Part shown: piece after piece, positions 5,381 to 13,801 of the stretch
How positions within the stretch are numbered: the stretch's first letter is position 1
How the letters are laid out: the number at the start of each line of letters is the position of its first letter
NCBI GenBank assembly: GCA_016867255.1
Contig: VGKB01000019.1
Location: 1-15,097, forward strand
Direction: 5' to 3'
Length of the DNA: 15,097 nucleotides
Source of the DNA: Candidatus Moraniibacteriota bacterium
GTDB lineage: Bacteria > Patescibacteriota > Minisyncoccia > CAIUEV01
The notes under the pieces: model-generated
The model's input: only the letters and a program-made list of their open reading frames with translations
Database searches by the model: none
Told to the model about the DNA's origin: nothing
Made by a program: the position numbers and the translations under genes

Positions 5381-6301
5381 TTAGCTAGAAACGAGTGCTC
5401 GGTCAGCGGCTGCAGCAATAGCTCGCGGATCTACCCGCGATTGCTGCTCCGCCGGTGCTTTGCGGCTGCCGCGGCAGAACAAAAAACCTGCCGGATGGGC
5501 GAACCACTCATCCAGCTCACCCGCCGCGATGACTATCTCGCGGATCAGCGGATGGTCCATCCGCAGGGTTTCATCCCCACGGCGGATAAGCCCGATATTG
5601 GGGCCGTCTTGGTAGACGACCGCCCGGACTCCCCGCTCAAAGAGCACGCCGTTCGTGCCGAACTCTTTGGAGTCCGTCACAATGGCCACCCTTCCGCCGG
5701 GCAGGATCTTGGCCTGGTTGGCCTCCACTTCCGCCCGGTAACGCGCCCGGCCGTTGGCAAGCAGACCGGAGAAAATTTCTCCCATCCGCTCTACGACGAG
5801 CGCATCGTTACGAGGATGAGTGGCCTGAAATGCTCTCAAAACAGCGTTCAGGCCAGTGGCGGAGAGGATTCCCGCGGCGAAGTTCGCCTGGGATCCCACC
5901 TCTTCCTTAAGCTCATTCCTCACCTGCCGGTATTTATAAATAATCCCGTCTGGGATCCACCTATAATCCAGCAAGTGGTTGTAAGCGTTGCCGGTTGCGT
6001 CCTGCAGGTTGACGAATATCGTCAACTCCGCGAGCGCTGCCTGGTCTTCGGGCGAAGCGTACTTTGCCACGACCGTGGCGAAGCAGGAGTAAACTATACC
6101 GCTCACTCCCTTTTCTCCCTTGAGGCCTTTGCCGCCGGCCTCGATGTCAAGGGCAAGGTCACCCTCTTCCATCTCGGCTCCGTTCCAGTTTGCAGGCCGT
6201 AACTCGACTGTGGCATCTCTCGCTCCAGACACAAAATCTTTCGCCGCCCACACCGAAGCGCAGGCGTCCAAATCAACATTTAAATGCGTGTAGATTTTCA
6301 T
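5381..6301 (-). CDS. Possible DHH/MYG1-like phosphoesterase
   Basis: 306-residue soluble protein. The opening YTHLNVDLDACAS (H6, N8, D10, D12) resembles motif I of DHH-superfamily phosphoesterases, which bind two metals and hydrolyse phosphodiesters or nucleotides. GDLALDIEAGG (D52) could be motif II and VNLQDATG (D101) a later acidic motif; the literal DHH triplet is not seen. The C-terminal EWFAHPAGFLFCRGSRKAP looks like the glycine-rich substrate loop that closes DHHA1-type domains. The ATG at 6301 has a perfect SD (AGGAGGT, 6 bases before). It is the last gene of the GC-rich leftward block. About 150 bases then separate its stop from the shared terminator and hold no convincing gene. Family call moderate; substrate unknown. 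Confidence 0.6.
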   Translation of the reverse strand: MKIYTHLNVDLDACASVWAAKDFVSGARDATVELRPANWNGAEMEEGDLALDIEAGGKGLKGEKGVSGIVYSCFATVVAKYASPEDQAALAELTIFVNLQDATGNAYNHLLDYRWIPDGIIYKYRQVRNELKEEVGSQANFAAGILSATGLNAVLRAFQATHPRNDALVVERMGEIFSGLLANGRARYRAEVEANQAKILPGGRVAIVTDSKEFGTNGVLFERGVRAVVYQDGPNIGLIRRGDETLRMDHPLIREIVIAAGELDEWFAHPAGFLFCRGSRKAPAEQQSRVDPRAIAAAADRALVSS

Positions 6302-6395
6302 CCAACACCTCCTGTTTTTGTAATGTGCGTTCCCTCAAAACCAGCTTGATTAGTGAATAAAACTGTTTTTGAAGGAGGAAGTTTTTTCGCATTGA

Positions 6396-6560
6396 TTAGG
6401 AAACTTCCAAAAAACCCTTGAGGACGTGTTTGTCCCGTTTGCGGTTGTACCCTCTCTTCCCTTTCTTGGAAGATTGGGCGCCTCCGGCGTGGCGCAATTT
6501 CTGCACCATTTCCATAGGCAATCTGGCTTTCACCTTCTTGCCTTTCCGGTTTGTCGCCAT
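6396..6560 (-). CDS. 54-residue highly basic protein
   Basis: Short gene found by following its SD: AAGGAGGTGAAAT directly precedes the ATG at 6560. The product begins MATNRKGKKVKARLPMEMVQ, continues with a helical KLRHAGGAQSS stretch, then KKGKRGYNRKRDKHVLKG, and ends LEVS. About a third of residues are K or R, suggesting nucleic-acid binding. LPMEMVQKL could be one amphipathic helix. I do not recognise the family. A longer GTG-start reading in another frame (6567-6298) shares the same SD but has a low-complexity, non-protein-like sequence, so I prefer this one. It is third of four genes in the GC-rich block, 94 bases before the next start. Confidence 0.68.
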   Translation of the reverse strand: MATNRKGKKVKARLPMEMVQKLRHAGGAQSSKKGKRGYNRKRDKHVLKGFLEVS

Positions 6561-6582
6561 ATTTCACCTCCTTGTCCTTGTT

Positions 6583-6733
6583 AACCCCTTAGGGTTGCTC
6601 TCGGTTGACCTCCGCCGTGAGCTGGTAAAGGAGTCTTCTGTTTTCTCGCGCGGTCCTAATGCCCGCAAACGAGAATGGGTCAAAGACACAAAACCCCCAA
6701 TCAGTGTGGCCGACTCGCTAGAAGAGCGGCCAC
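6583..6733. other. Structured spacer with two hairpins
   Basis: The 234-base gap between the 6795-7151 gene and the basic-protein gene holds AACCC/GGGTT (6583-6596) and a stronger stem GTGGCCG (6706-6712) / CGGCCAC (6727-6733), extended by an inner CTC/GAG pair with one bulged A. No ORF with an SD was found. The stems may control transcription or stability inside the block. Confidence 0.45.
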
Positions 6734-6794
6734 TGAAGTGACAAGTGAAAGGGCCCTAGCAACCCTGCCCGATGACTGACTCTGGGTTCAGCCA

Positions 6795-7151
6795 TTAAGG
6801 ACTCCAAGATTCATGCTTGTCTGCCCCGCTCCTCCGCAGACACTCAGCAGCAATCAAGCGGTCAAGCTCTATGCGCTGAGGCCCGGAAAGAGACCTTGCG
6901 ATGGCAGCCTGCCCATTCTCGAAGACGACTTCGAGATCGACCAGGCCTGAGTTTGGGCCAGCCAGACCACCCAGATACCTCAATGAGGAGAATTTCTCAC
7001 TCATCTTGGTCAACTCAGGGGTTCTGATTCCCAGCTTTTCGCAAAATCGGAGCATGGTGAGAAAATTCTCCATTACCTCAACCAGGTGTTTAAGCTGGTT
7101 TAAGGTTTTGGGAATTTTCTCCTTCGAATATCCGCTCAAATTTTCAATCAT
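6795..7151 (-). CDS. Unrecognised protein in the GC-rich block
   Basis: 118-residue protein of unknown function. The N-terminal half is helical (KTLNQLKHLVEVMENFLTML, RFCEKLGIRTPELTKMSEKF); the second half has a strand pattern (GLVDLEVVFENGQAAIARSL) followed by a helix (RIELDRLIAAECLRRSG). It is cytosolic, with no membrane segment. The ATG at 7151 is preceded by AGAGGTGG, a usable SD. Its TAA overlaps a downstream ATG (TAATG), but that 25-codon frame looks non-coding. The opposite-strand frame through this region has the repetitive Ser/Phe/Arg composition of an antisense shadow. Confidence 0.65.
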   Translation of the reverse strand: MIENLSGYSKEKIPKTLNQLKHLVEVMENFLTMLRFCEKLGIRTPELTKMSEKFSSLRYLGGLAGPNSGLVDLEVVFENGQAAIARSLSGPQRIELDRLIAAECLRRSGADKHESWSP

Positions 7152-7195
7152 TTTCCACCTCTTCTTTTACTTTGATATATGGAAAGGAACTTTCC

Positions 7196-7298
7196 CTCAA
7201 AAAAACCTCAATCCTTGCGGATAAAGATCTTTTTGAGAGAGCGAAGTTTTTAAATGTGCCCTCCCTTAGCGCGGTATTCGGTCTCTTATTCCCGCGCT
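7196..7298. other. Structured leader upstream of the 7151 gene
   Basis: The 245-base gap between the two upstream genes contains CTCAAAAA (7196-7203) / TTTTTGAG (7230-7237) enclosing a small ATCC-TTGC-GGAT hairpin, and AGCGCGG (7268-7274) / CCGCGCT (7292-7298). A further CGGTGG/CCACCG stem lies near 7343-7367. There is no gene; leader-RNA structure or a read-through terminator is possible. Confidence 0.45.
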
Positions 7299-7396
7299 GT
7301 CCCCTTGCTTCCCCCTAACTCCCTTAAAGCAGGCTGTTGGGGCGGTGGTCTGACGGGGAACCCACCGGCAGCACCAAGCTGACCCTTGTTGGATCG

Positions 7397-7729
7397 CTAG
7401 CTTTTGGCTACTTTGAGCTCCCGATTTTCCTTTTCAGGTACTTTCGGCTGCTCGCGGTAGTCTCTGGCATAGCGCTCCAGCACGGAGCCTAGATTGGGCC
7501 ACAAGCCGTTTCGCCGTTCGGCTTCCTTTTGGGAAGCTTCGATCGGGAAGAAACGGACGAACTTGTGGACAACCCTGGCCTCCTGGATCAGCGCGGTCCT
7601 GCAGCGCCCGCAGATGGGTTGGGATTCCCACCCTCTCCCGTTCCTCACCAGAGGAAGGGAAAAGGCGCAATCCTTTTCCTCTCTGCAGACGACGCAGGTT
7701 GCCCTGCTGGTCGTCGGAGTGTCGGCCAT
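7397..7729 (-). CDS. Zinc-binding-type CxxC...CxxC protein
   Basis: 110-residue protein with two cysteine pairs, C12-V-V-C15 and C40-G-R-C43, spaced like a zinc ribbon or treble-clef knuckle; the metal would be structural. The C-terminal half is basic and helical (ALIQEARVVHKFVRFFPIEA, then LERYARDYREQPK), so nucleic-acid or protein binding is plausible. I chose the ATG at 7729 because GGGAGGTGG stands just upstream; the longer open frame to about 8002 crosses the large inverted repeat and is not protein-like. It is the first gene of the GC-rich leftward block. Family not identified. Confidence 0.65.
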   Translation of the reverse strand: MADTPTTSRATCVVCREEKDCAFSLPLVRNGRGWESQPICGRCRTALIQEARVVHKFVRFFPIEASQKEAERRNGLWPNLGSVLERYARDYREQPKVPEKENRELKVAKS

Positions 7730-7800
7730 AGACTGCCACCTCCCGTTTTTTGACACCGCCAACGTCCGTGGGAACCACCGCGACGTCGGTTGATGAGAGC

Positions 7801-7915
7801 AAACTCTCTCGGGGGATTCGCAAGAAAACACTCCTCTTGAAAAAGTGTTGGCTGGGAAACAAAACTTCGCAGTAAAAATTTTCCCATTTTCTTGCGAAAT
7901 CCCTTGAGAGAGTTT
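7801..7915. repeat. Large inverted repeat with nested hairpins
   Basis: The left arm 7801-7828 (AAACTCTCTC ... CGCAAGAAAA) and right arm 7887-7915 are near-perfect inverted copies: 26 of 28 positions match with one extra base. Inside lie two further stems, AACACT/AGTGTT (near 7827-7849) and TGGGAAA/TTTCCCA (near 7853-7886), so the single strand would fold as a three-way junction. It sits in the leader of the GC-rich block, about 70-190 bases before its first start codon. Confidence 0.75.
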
Positions 7916-7973
7916 CTGTAATGTTAGATGTGCTTGACATGCTCGATGAATCATCTGCAGTATGTCGAGCCAA

Positions 7974-8002
7974 TAAATAACACGGGTGTATAATTTTGTC
8001 AA
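7974..8002 (-). promoter_or_regulatory. Possible promoter of the GC-rich block
   Basis: A consensus TTGACA on the minus strand (8002-7997) with a 17-base spacer to TATTTA (7979-7974), which matches the -10 consensus poorly. It is placed correctly to transcribe the inverted repeat and the block. A GCTCGA/TCGAGC dyad lies near 7941-7970 just downstream. Confidence 0.35.
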
Positions 8003-8189
8003 GTGTTTTTAACAAAATAATTCAACGAGTCTGAGAATACCCTTTATTAATGCGGCTTTGTTCTTTGTCAAATGTTGGTGTAAATTGACGTTCAATTTTT
8101 TTTGTAAATATTAACTAACGAAAAAAAATAAAAAAATTACTACCCTTTTCCAGCAGCTGTTTTTTATGTAAATTTTATGTTATCAGCCC

Positions 8190-8218
8190 TTGACAAAAAA
8201 TAATATATACATTATAAG
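8190..8218 (+). promoter_or_regulatory. Strong promoter of a candidate structured RNA
   Basis: TTGACA (8190-8195), exactly 17 bases, TATAAG (8213-8218). This is the best sigma-70-type match in the window, yet no sizeable rightward gene follows it. Transcription should begin near 8225. Confidence 0.72.
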
Positions 8219-8224
8219 TGCACC

Positions 8225-8606
8225 ATGCTCTTTTAAACTATTTAAAGCCTGCGTCGCAGGCTCAACCCTTGTTCATGGCGAGGTGCGGCTATGAACGGCT
8301 AAAACGCCACATACCCGAAGGCTTCGTTTCTTCCTCATTTAGCTAGGGCAGGAACGAAGCTGGAAGGTAGTGGTGATGATAGCTGAAAGAATGGCAGCCC
8401 CGTAAAGAATAGTAGGGCGTGCCAGCACCAAAACTCCAGAAAGGAGGATTAAGTAAGATGGGCGAATGAGGTTGAGATGTTCCGGTCGGAAACCGCAATG
8501 GCCTCCCTCTCAAATAAATAATAGGGGAGGCAAAGAAAGAAACAGGAGAAAAAAAGACTAATACTAATTTTCGCCCTTGGGCCCGTCGAGATTTACTCCT
8601 CGGGCC
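8225..8606 (+). ncRNA. Candidate novel structured non-coding RNA
   Basis: Between a near-consensus promoter and a rightward terminator lie about 330 bases with no convincing large gene but dense pairing: AGCCTGC/GCAGGCT (8246-8262), GTTCATGGC/GCTATGAAC (8271-8296), GCTTCGTT/AACGAAGC (8321-8360), TGGTG/CACCA (8371-8430) enclosing TGGCAGCCC with GGGC-G-TGCCA (8392-8424), CTCC/GGAG (8434-8446), CGGT/ACCG (8483-8495) and GCCTCCCT/GGGGAGGC (8501-8531). I compared it by memory with tmRNA, RNase P, SRP and 6S RNA and found none of their signature sequences. A perfect AAAGGAGG sits inside the CTCC/GGAG stem. Ends are inferred from promoter and terminator. Function unknown; a leader RNA with short peptides is the main alternative. 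Confidence 0.6.
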
Positions 8607-9358
8607 TTCTTCTTTTTTCTTAGAATATCAGCATAATCCCAAGCAAGATCAAATAAAAGTTTCAGAGTATTAGCTATTTCTTTGTTCTCTATTATTAATC
8701 CGGCATAAGGTTTCTTTTGAGTTGCAATTCTAACTTTGTTACCATAAAATGCTATATCGCTTGTTATAGGAAACTCACTCGCCGGTAATATATATCTTCG
8801 TGAATCACTAACAAGAAATTTTTGATCGTCGTTAACAATAGCCTTGACTTTAATTTTTGACTTTTGTCTCCTTCTTCTCATTGCAACAATTTCCTCGTCG
8901 GAAAAAATCTTGCGAAGCAGGTCGCTAGAATAAATCATTCTGGCTTGCTTATCTTTACTCCTTATATAGAATTCCGCTGACATGGCTCGCAGTCCTTCTT
9001 TCCCTTCGAAATACCTTACTACCGGCTTTTCTGGCTTAGAAATATTTAATGCCTCCAGCTCGGGTAATAATTTCTTCAAATAGTTTTGCTTCCTTTCCAG
9101 CTCCTGTTCCTGGTTGCGGAAGAGGATGTTTAGTTTTTCAGGGTCTTCGGCGCAGAAGAACTGTTTTTTGCCTTCGTGGTAGCTGCTCATCAGGCCTTTT
9201 TTGGTGAGGCTTCCGATGATGACGTAAGTAGTTGCACGGTTAACACCAGCTTTACTGGCAATTTGCTGCACAGGCGATTTTCCCAACTCTAAAGCTGCCA
9301 AATAAACTTTGGCTTCCTTCTCGCTTAATCCTAAATTAACTAGCTCGCGATAATTCAT
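8564..9358 (-). CDS. TrmB-like transcriptional regulator (second copy)
   Basis: 264-residue paralogue-type relative of the 4483-5232 regulator. The N-terminal winged helix is clear: YRELVNLGLSEKEAKVYLAA, then VQQIASKAGVNRATTYVIIG (recognition helix about 40-51), then LTKKGLMSSYHEGKKQFF as wing. A helical linker (about 75-105, FRNQEQELERKQNYLKKLLP) leads to an effector domain (VRYFEGKEGLRAMSAEFY, ARMIYSSDLL, IAFYGNKVRIAT). The C-terminus is a charged KKKKARG tail. I chose the ATG at 9358 because it aligns with the start of the HTH; 20 extra residues from 9418 would include a non-conserved segment. No SD. Its 3' end overlaps the candidate RNA's terminator. Target genes unknown. Confidence 0.83.
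   Translation of the reverse strand: MNYRELVNLGLSEKEAKVYLAALELGKSPVQQIASKAGVNRATTYVIIGSLTKKGLMSSYHEGKKQFFCAEDPEKLNILFRNQEQELERKQNYLKKLLPELEALNISKPEKPVVRYFEGKEGLRAMSAEFYIRSKDKQARMIYSSDLLRKIFSDEEIVAMRRRRQKSKIKVKAIVNDDQKFLVSDSRRYILPASEFPITSDIAFYGNKVRIATQKKPYAGLIIENKEIANTLKLLFDLAWDYADILRKKKKARGVNLDGPKGEN
8580..8620 (+). terminator. Rightward terminator of the candidate RNA
   Basis: GGCCCG (8580-8585) / CGGGCC (8601-8606) with an inner GAG/CTC pair, followed by a T-rich run (TTCTTCTTTTTTCT, 8607-8620). It lies antisense within the last codons of the TrmB-like gene ending at 8564, so the two transcripts would overlap by about 50 bases. Confidence 0.55.
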
Positions 9359-9409
9359 GTTGTCATAATAGCACAAATTTAAAATAAAATCCCCTAATCC
9401 CTCTTTCCG

Positions 9410-9444
9410 AAGTTTCAAGTTTTATGTTTCAAGTTACAAGCTTT
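9410..9444. repeat. Seven-base tandem repeat AAGTTNN, copy set 1
   Basis: Five consecutive 7-base units: AAGTTTC, AAGTTTT, ATGTTTC, AAGTTAC, AAGCTTT. It lies in the intergenic stretch between the second TrmB-like gene and the gene at 9511. The same unit and period recur at 11043, directly before clpB. Confidence 0.6.
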
Positions 9445-9510
9445 TTTTGACTTATTTTTTTTCTTCGTTAAGTATAAAAAGACGACTTTTTTAATTTTTA
9501 ATTTCCCTCC

Positions 9511-9750
9511 GTGGAAAATAAACTTTCCAACTCTTCCCTTCTCTATCTTGTAATTATCTTCCTTATCGGTGCGGTGGCCGGCTTCTGGTTTAAGTCCGCC
9601 CTGAAAGGGAAATTCACCAACAGCCCCGATGACCGCCGAGTCACGGCTGAAAAACAAACCTTTGACTTCAAAGCTATCCAGGAAAAACTGGAGAAAGAAG
9701 TGGAGGAAATGCAAAACAGCGCCCAGGGGCCAGAAGTGCCGCAGGAATAA
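9511..9750 (+). CDS. Small single-pass membrane protein
   Basis: 79-residue protein with one membrane segment at about 10-28 (LLYLVIIFLIGAVAGFWF) and a hydrophilic tail containing a helical, glutamate-rich stretch (FKAIQEKLEKEVEEMQNS). The basic residues after the segment (K28, K32, K34) do not settle the orientation. The start is a GTG at 9511, as no ATG is available before the membrane segment. A loose promoter (TTGACT at 9447, TATAAA at 9473, spacing rather long) precedes it. It ends 38 bases before the DsbA-like gene on the same strand, so it is probably co-transcribed and may be a membrane partner of that protein. I do not recognise the family. Confidence 0.6.
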   Translation: MENKLSNSSLLYLVIIFLIGAVAGFWFKSALKGKFTNSPDDRRVTAEKQTFDFKAIQEKLEKEVEEMQNSAQGPEVPQE

Positions 9751-9788
9751 TTCACTAGTTCTTCATTTTTAATTCTAAATTATTTACA

Positions 9789-10883
9789 ATGGCGAAAGAC
9801 AAAAAAAGGGAGGAGTCCCTCGGAGAAGAAATTATTGAGGAAGCGTTAGAAGACAAAGCCGCGCTTTCCTCTCAAGACAAAACCAAGCAAAACTATCTGT
9901 CCATTATTATCCTGCTGCTGGGGCTTCTCGCCGGCAGCATCTTTGTGGATGTGGCGGATTTGGTACGCGGCGAAGGAGTATCGCAAAAACGGCTTTCCGA
10001 CAAGGATATTTTTGAATACGCCGGCAAGACCTGGGTGGCTTACCCCGATCCGGTGATTGACGTAACGGTAGTCAACGACGAAAACTGCAAGGAATGTGAA
10101 GCGGAAAGCGCGATACTCGCTCTTAAATCCGCCATCCCAACCATCGTGCCAAAGCAAATCGGCGTAAATTCCGAAGAAGGGGAAAAACTGCTGAAAAAAA
10201 CTGGCTCCAAAGCTATTCCGGTCTTTGTTTTTACCAAAACCATTGAAAAGTCCGAAGTGTTCCCTAAGATCCAAAACGTTCTTTCTGAAAAAGACGGGTT
10301 ATATGTTTTGGACACTTCCGTTTTGGGCGTCGCCGGAAAATATACGGAGCTTCCGCCCTTTGAATCAAAAAATCAGGAAGTGCTGGGCAACCCGGAAGCC
10401 AAGATTAGTATTATTGAGTTTTCCGATTTCCAGTGCCCTTACTGCAAGGTATTCTACGAATCACTGGACAAGCTGCTGAAAGAAGGCGATTACAAAAACA
10501 AAGTCAAAGTTTCCTTCAAGCACTTGCCGTTAAGCTTTCACGCCCAGTCTAATAACGCCGCTATGGCCGCCGAATGCGCCGGGGAGCAAAATCGCTTTTG
10601 GGATATGTACAACCTGCTTTATTCCAAGCAAAATGATTGGCAGGGTTCCGAAGGCACCGCTAAATTCAAGACTTACGCCGTTTCTCTCAAATTGGACACC
10701 GCCAAATTCAACCAGTGCATGGACACCAACAAACTGCAAGGCGACATTGACACGGACAAGGAACTGGCAAAAGAATACAATATTAGCGGCACTCCCGCCA
10801 TTTTCGTAGGTGACGAGTTTATAAGCGGCGCCATCCAGTACGAAGAGCTAAAATCTAAAGTGGACGCGTTGCTGGCAAAGTAG
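9789..10883 (+). CDS. Membrane-anchored DsbA-like thiol-disulfide oxidoreductase
   Basis: 364-residue protein with an acidic cytoplasmic N-terminus (1-33), one membrane segment (about 36-56, YLSIIILLLGLLAGSIFV) and an extracytoplasmic region. The C-terminal part (about 190-364) is a DsbA/thioredoxin_4-type domain: FSDFQCPYCKVFY with active-site C216-P-Y-C219, the helical insertion with C263 and C310, and the cis-proline loop GTPAIFVG (P336). It should form or isomerise disulfides in exported proteins. Unusually, residues about 88-165 look like a second thioredoxin-type unit with C100-K-E-C103 (NDENCKECEAE) and a KAIPVFVF cis-proline (P144). No SD. The gene is followed by a clear terminator, and the small membrane protein lies just upstream. 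Confidence 0.9.
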   Translation: MAKDKKREESLGEEIIEEALEDKAALSSQDKTKQNYLSIIILLLGLLAGSIFVDVADLVRGEGVSQKRLSDKDIFEYAGKTWVAYPDPVIDVTVVNDENCKECEAESAILALKSAIPTIVPKQIGVNSEEGEKLLKKTGSKAIPVFVFTKTIEKSEVFPKIQNVLSEKDGLYVLDTSVLGVAGKYTELPPFESKNQEVLGNPEAKISIIEFSDFQCPYCKVFYESLDKLLKEGDYKNKVKVSFKHLPLSFHAQSNNAAMAAECAGEQNRFWDMYNLLYSKQNDWQGSEGTAKFKTYAVSLKLDTAKFNQCMDTNKLQGDIDTDKELAKEYNISGTPAIFVGDEFISGAIQYEELKSKVDALLAK

Positions 10884-10910
10884 CTTCAGTTAATGTTTAC
10901 AAATCCAGAA

Positions 10911-10937
10911 AAGCCTCTCTTAAACTGAGAGGTTTTT
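10911..10937 (+). terminator. Terminator of the DsbA-like operon
   Basis: CCTCTC (10914-10919) / GAGAGG (10927-10932) with a seven-base loop and a following T5 run (10933-10937), 30 bases after the stop. A standard intrinsic terminator separating this unit from clpB. Confidence 0.85.
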
Positions 10938-11015
10938 CTTATTTTGAAAAACGTGAAATGAAAAATGATAATATATTATAACTAATATAATTAATTAGAT
11001 GTTAGATTAGAGTCG

Positions 11016-11045
11016 TTGACTAATTAGTGTTTCTTGTGTTATAAG
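11016..11045 (+). promoter_or_regulatory. clpB promoter
   Basis: TTGACT (11016-11021), then TTATAA at 17 bases or TATAAG (11040-11045) at 18. The palindrome ACTAATTAGT (11019-11028) overlaps the -35, and CTAAT/ATTAG lies just upstream (about 10982-10998), a possible operator. I see no CIRCE element, so HrcA control is not indicated. Confidence 0.65.
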
Positions 11046-11075
11046 TTATAAGTTGCAAATTATAAGTTTCAAGAG
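11043..11075. repeat. Seven-base tandem repeat AAGTTNN, copy set 2
   Basis: AAGTTAT, AAGTTGC, AAATTAT, AAGTTTC and a partial AAGAG fill the space between the clpB -10 and its ATG, so they form the entire 5' leader. Same period and consensus as 9410-9444. Confidence 0.6.
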
Positions 11076-13757
<2,682 letters not shown>

Positions 13758-13801
13758 TTTACCTCCCTGTTCTATCACGTTCTATCAACATAAATACAAA
13801 A

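Noticed and set aside
5282..6202. 306-codon rightward open frame opposite the DHH-like gene
   Set aside because: The minus-strand frame has a perfect SD, recognisable motifs and coherent composition; this frame is its GC-driven antisense shadow with no SD.
6298..6567. 89-codon GTG-start frame overlapping the basic-protein gene
   Set aside because: Low-complexity sequence; the same SD serves the ATG at 6560 with better spacing and a more plausible product.
6719..6795. 25-codon frame overlapping the stop at 6795 (TAATG)
   Set aside because: No SD, no protein-like pattern, and it ends in the hairpin region; coupling alone is too weak.
7730..8015. Long leftward open frames extending the CxxC protein upstream
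   Set aside because: They run through the large inverted repeat, start at TTG or without an SD, and lack protein-like composition; the ATG at 7729 has GGGAGGTGG.
8085..8114. Second rightward promoter TTGACG-N18-TATTAA
   Set aside because: Weak -10, long T-run spacer and no product; likely chance in AT-rich DNA.
8225..8606. tmRNA, RNase P RNA, SRP RNA, 6S RNA or group II intron
   Set aside because: No tRNA-like end, no GAGGAAAGTCC, no GGTCAGGTCCGGAAGG, no domain V-like hairpin, and no reverse transcriptase nearby.
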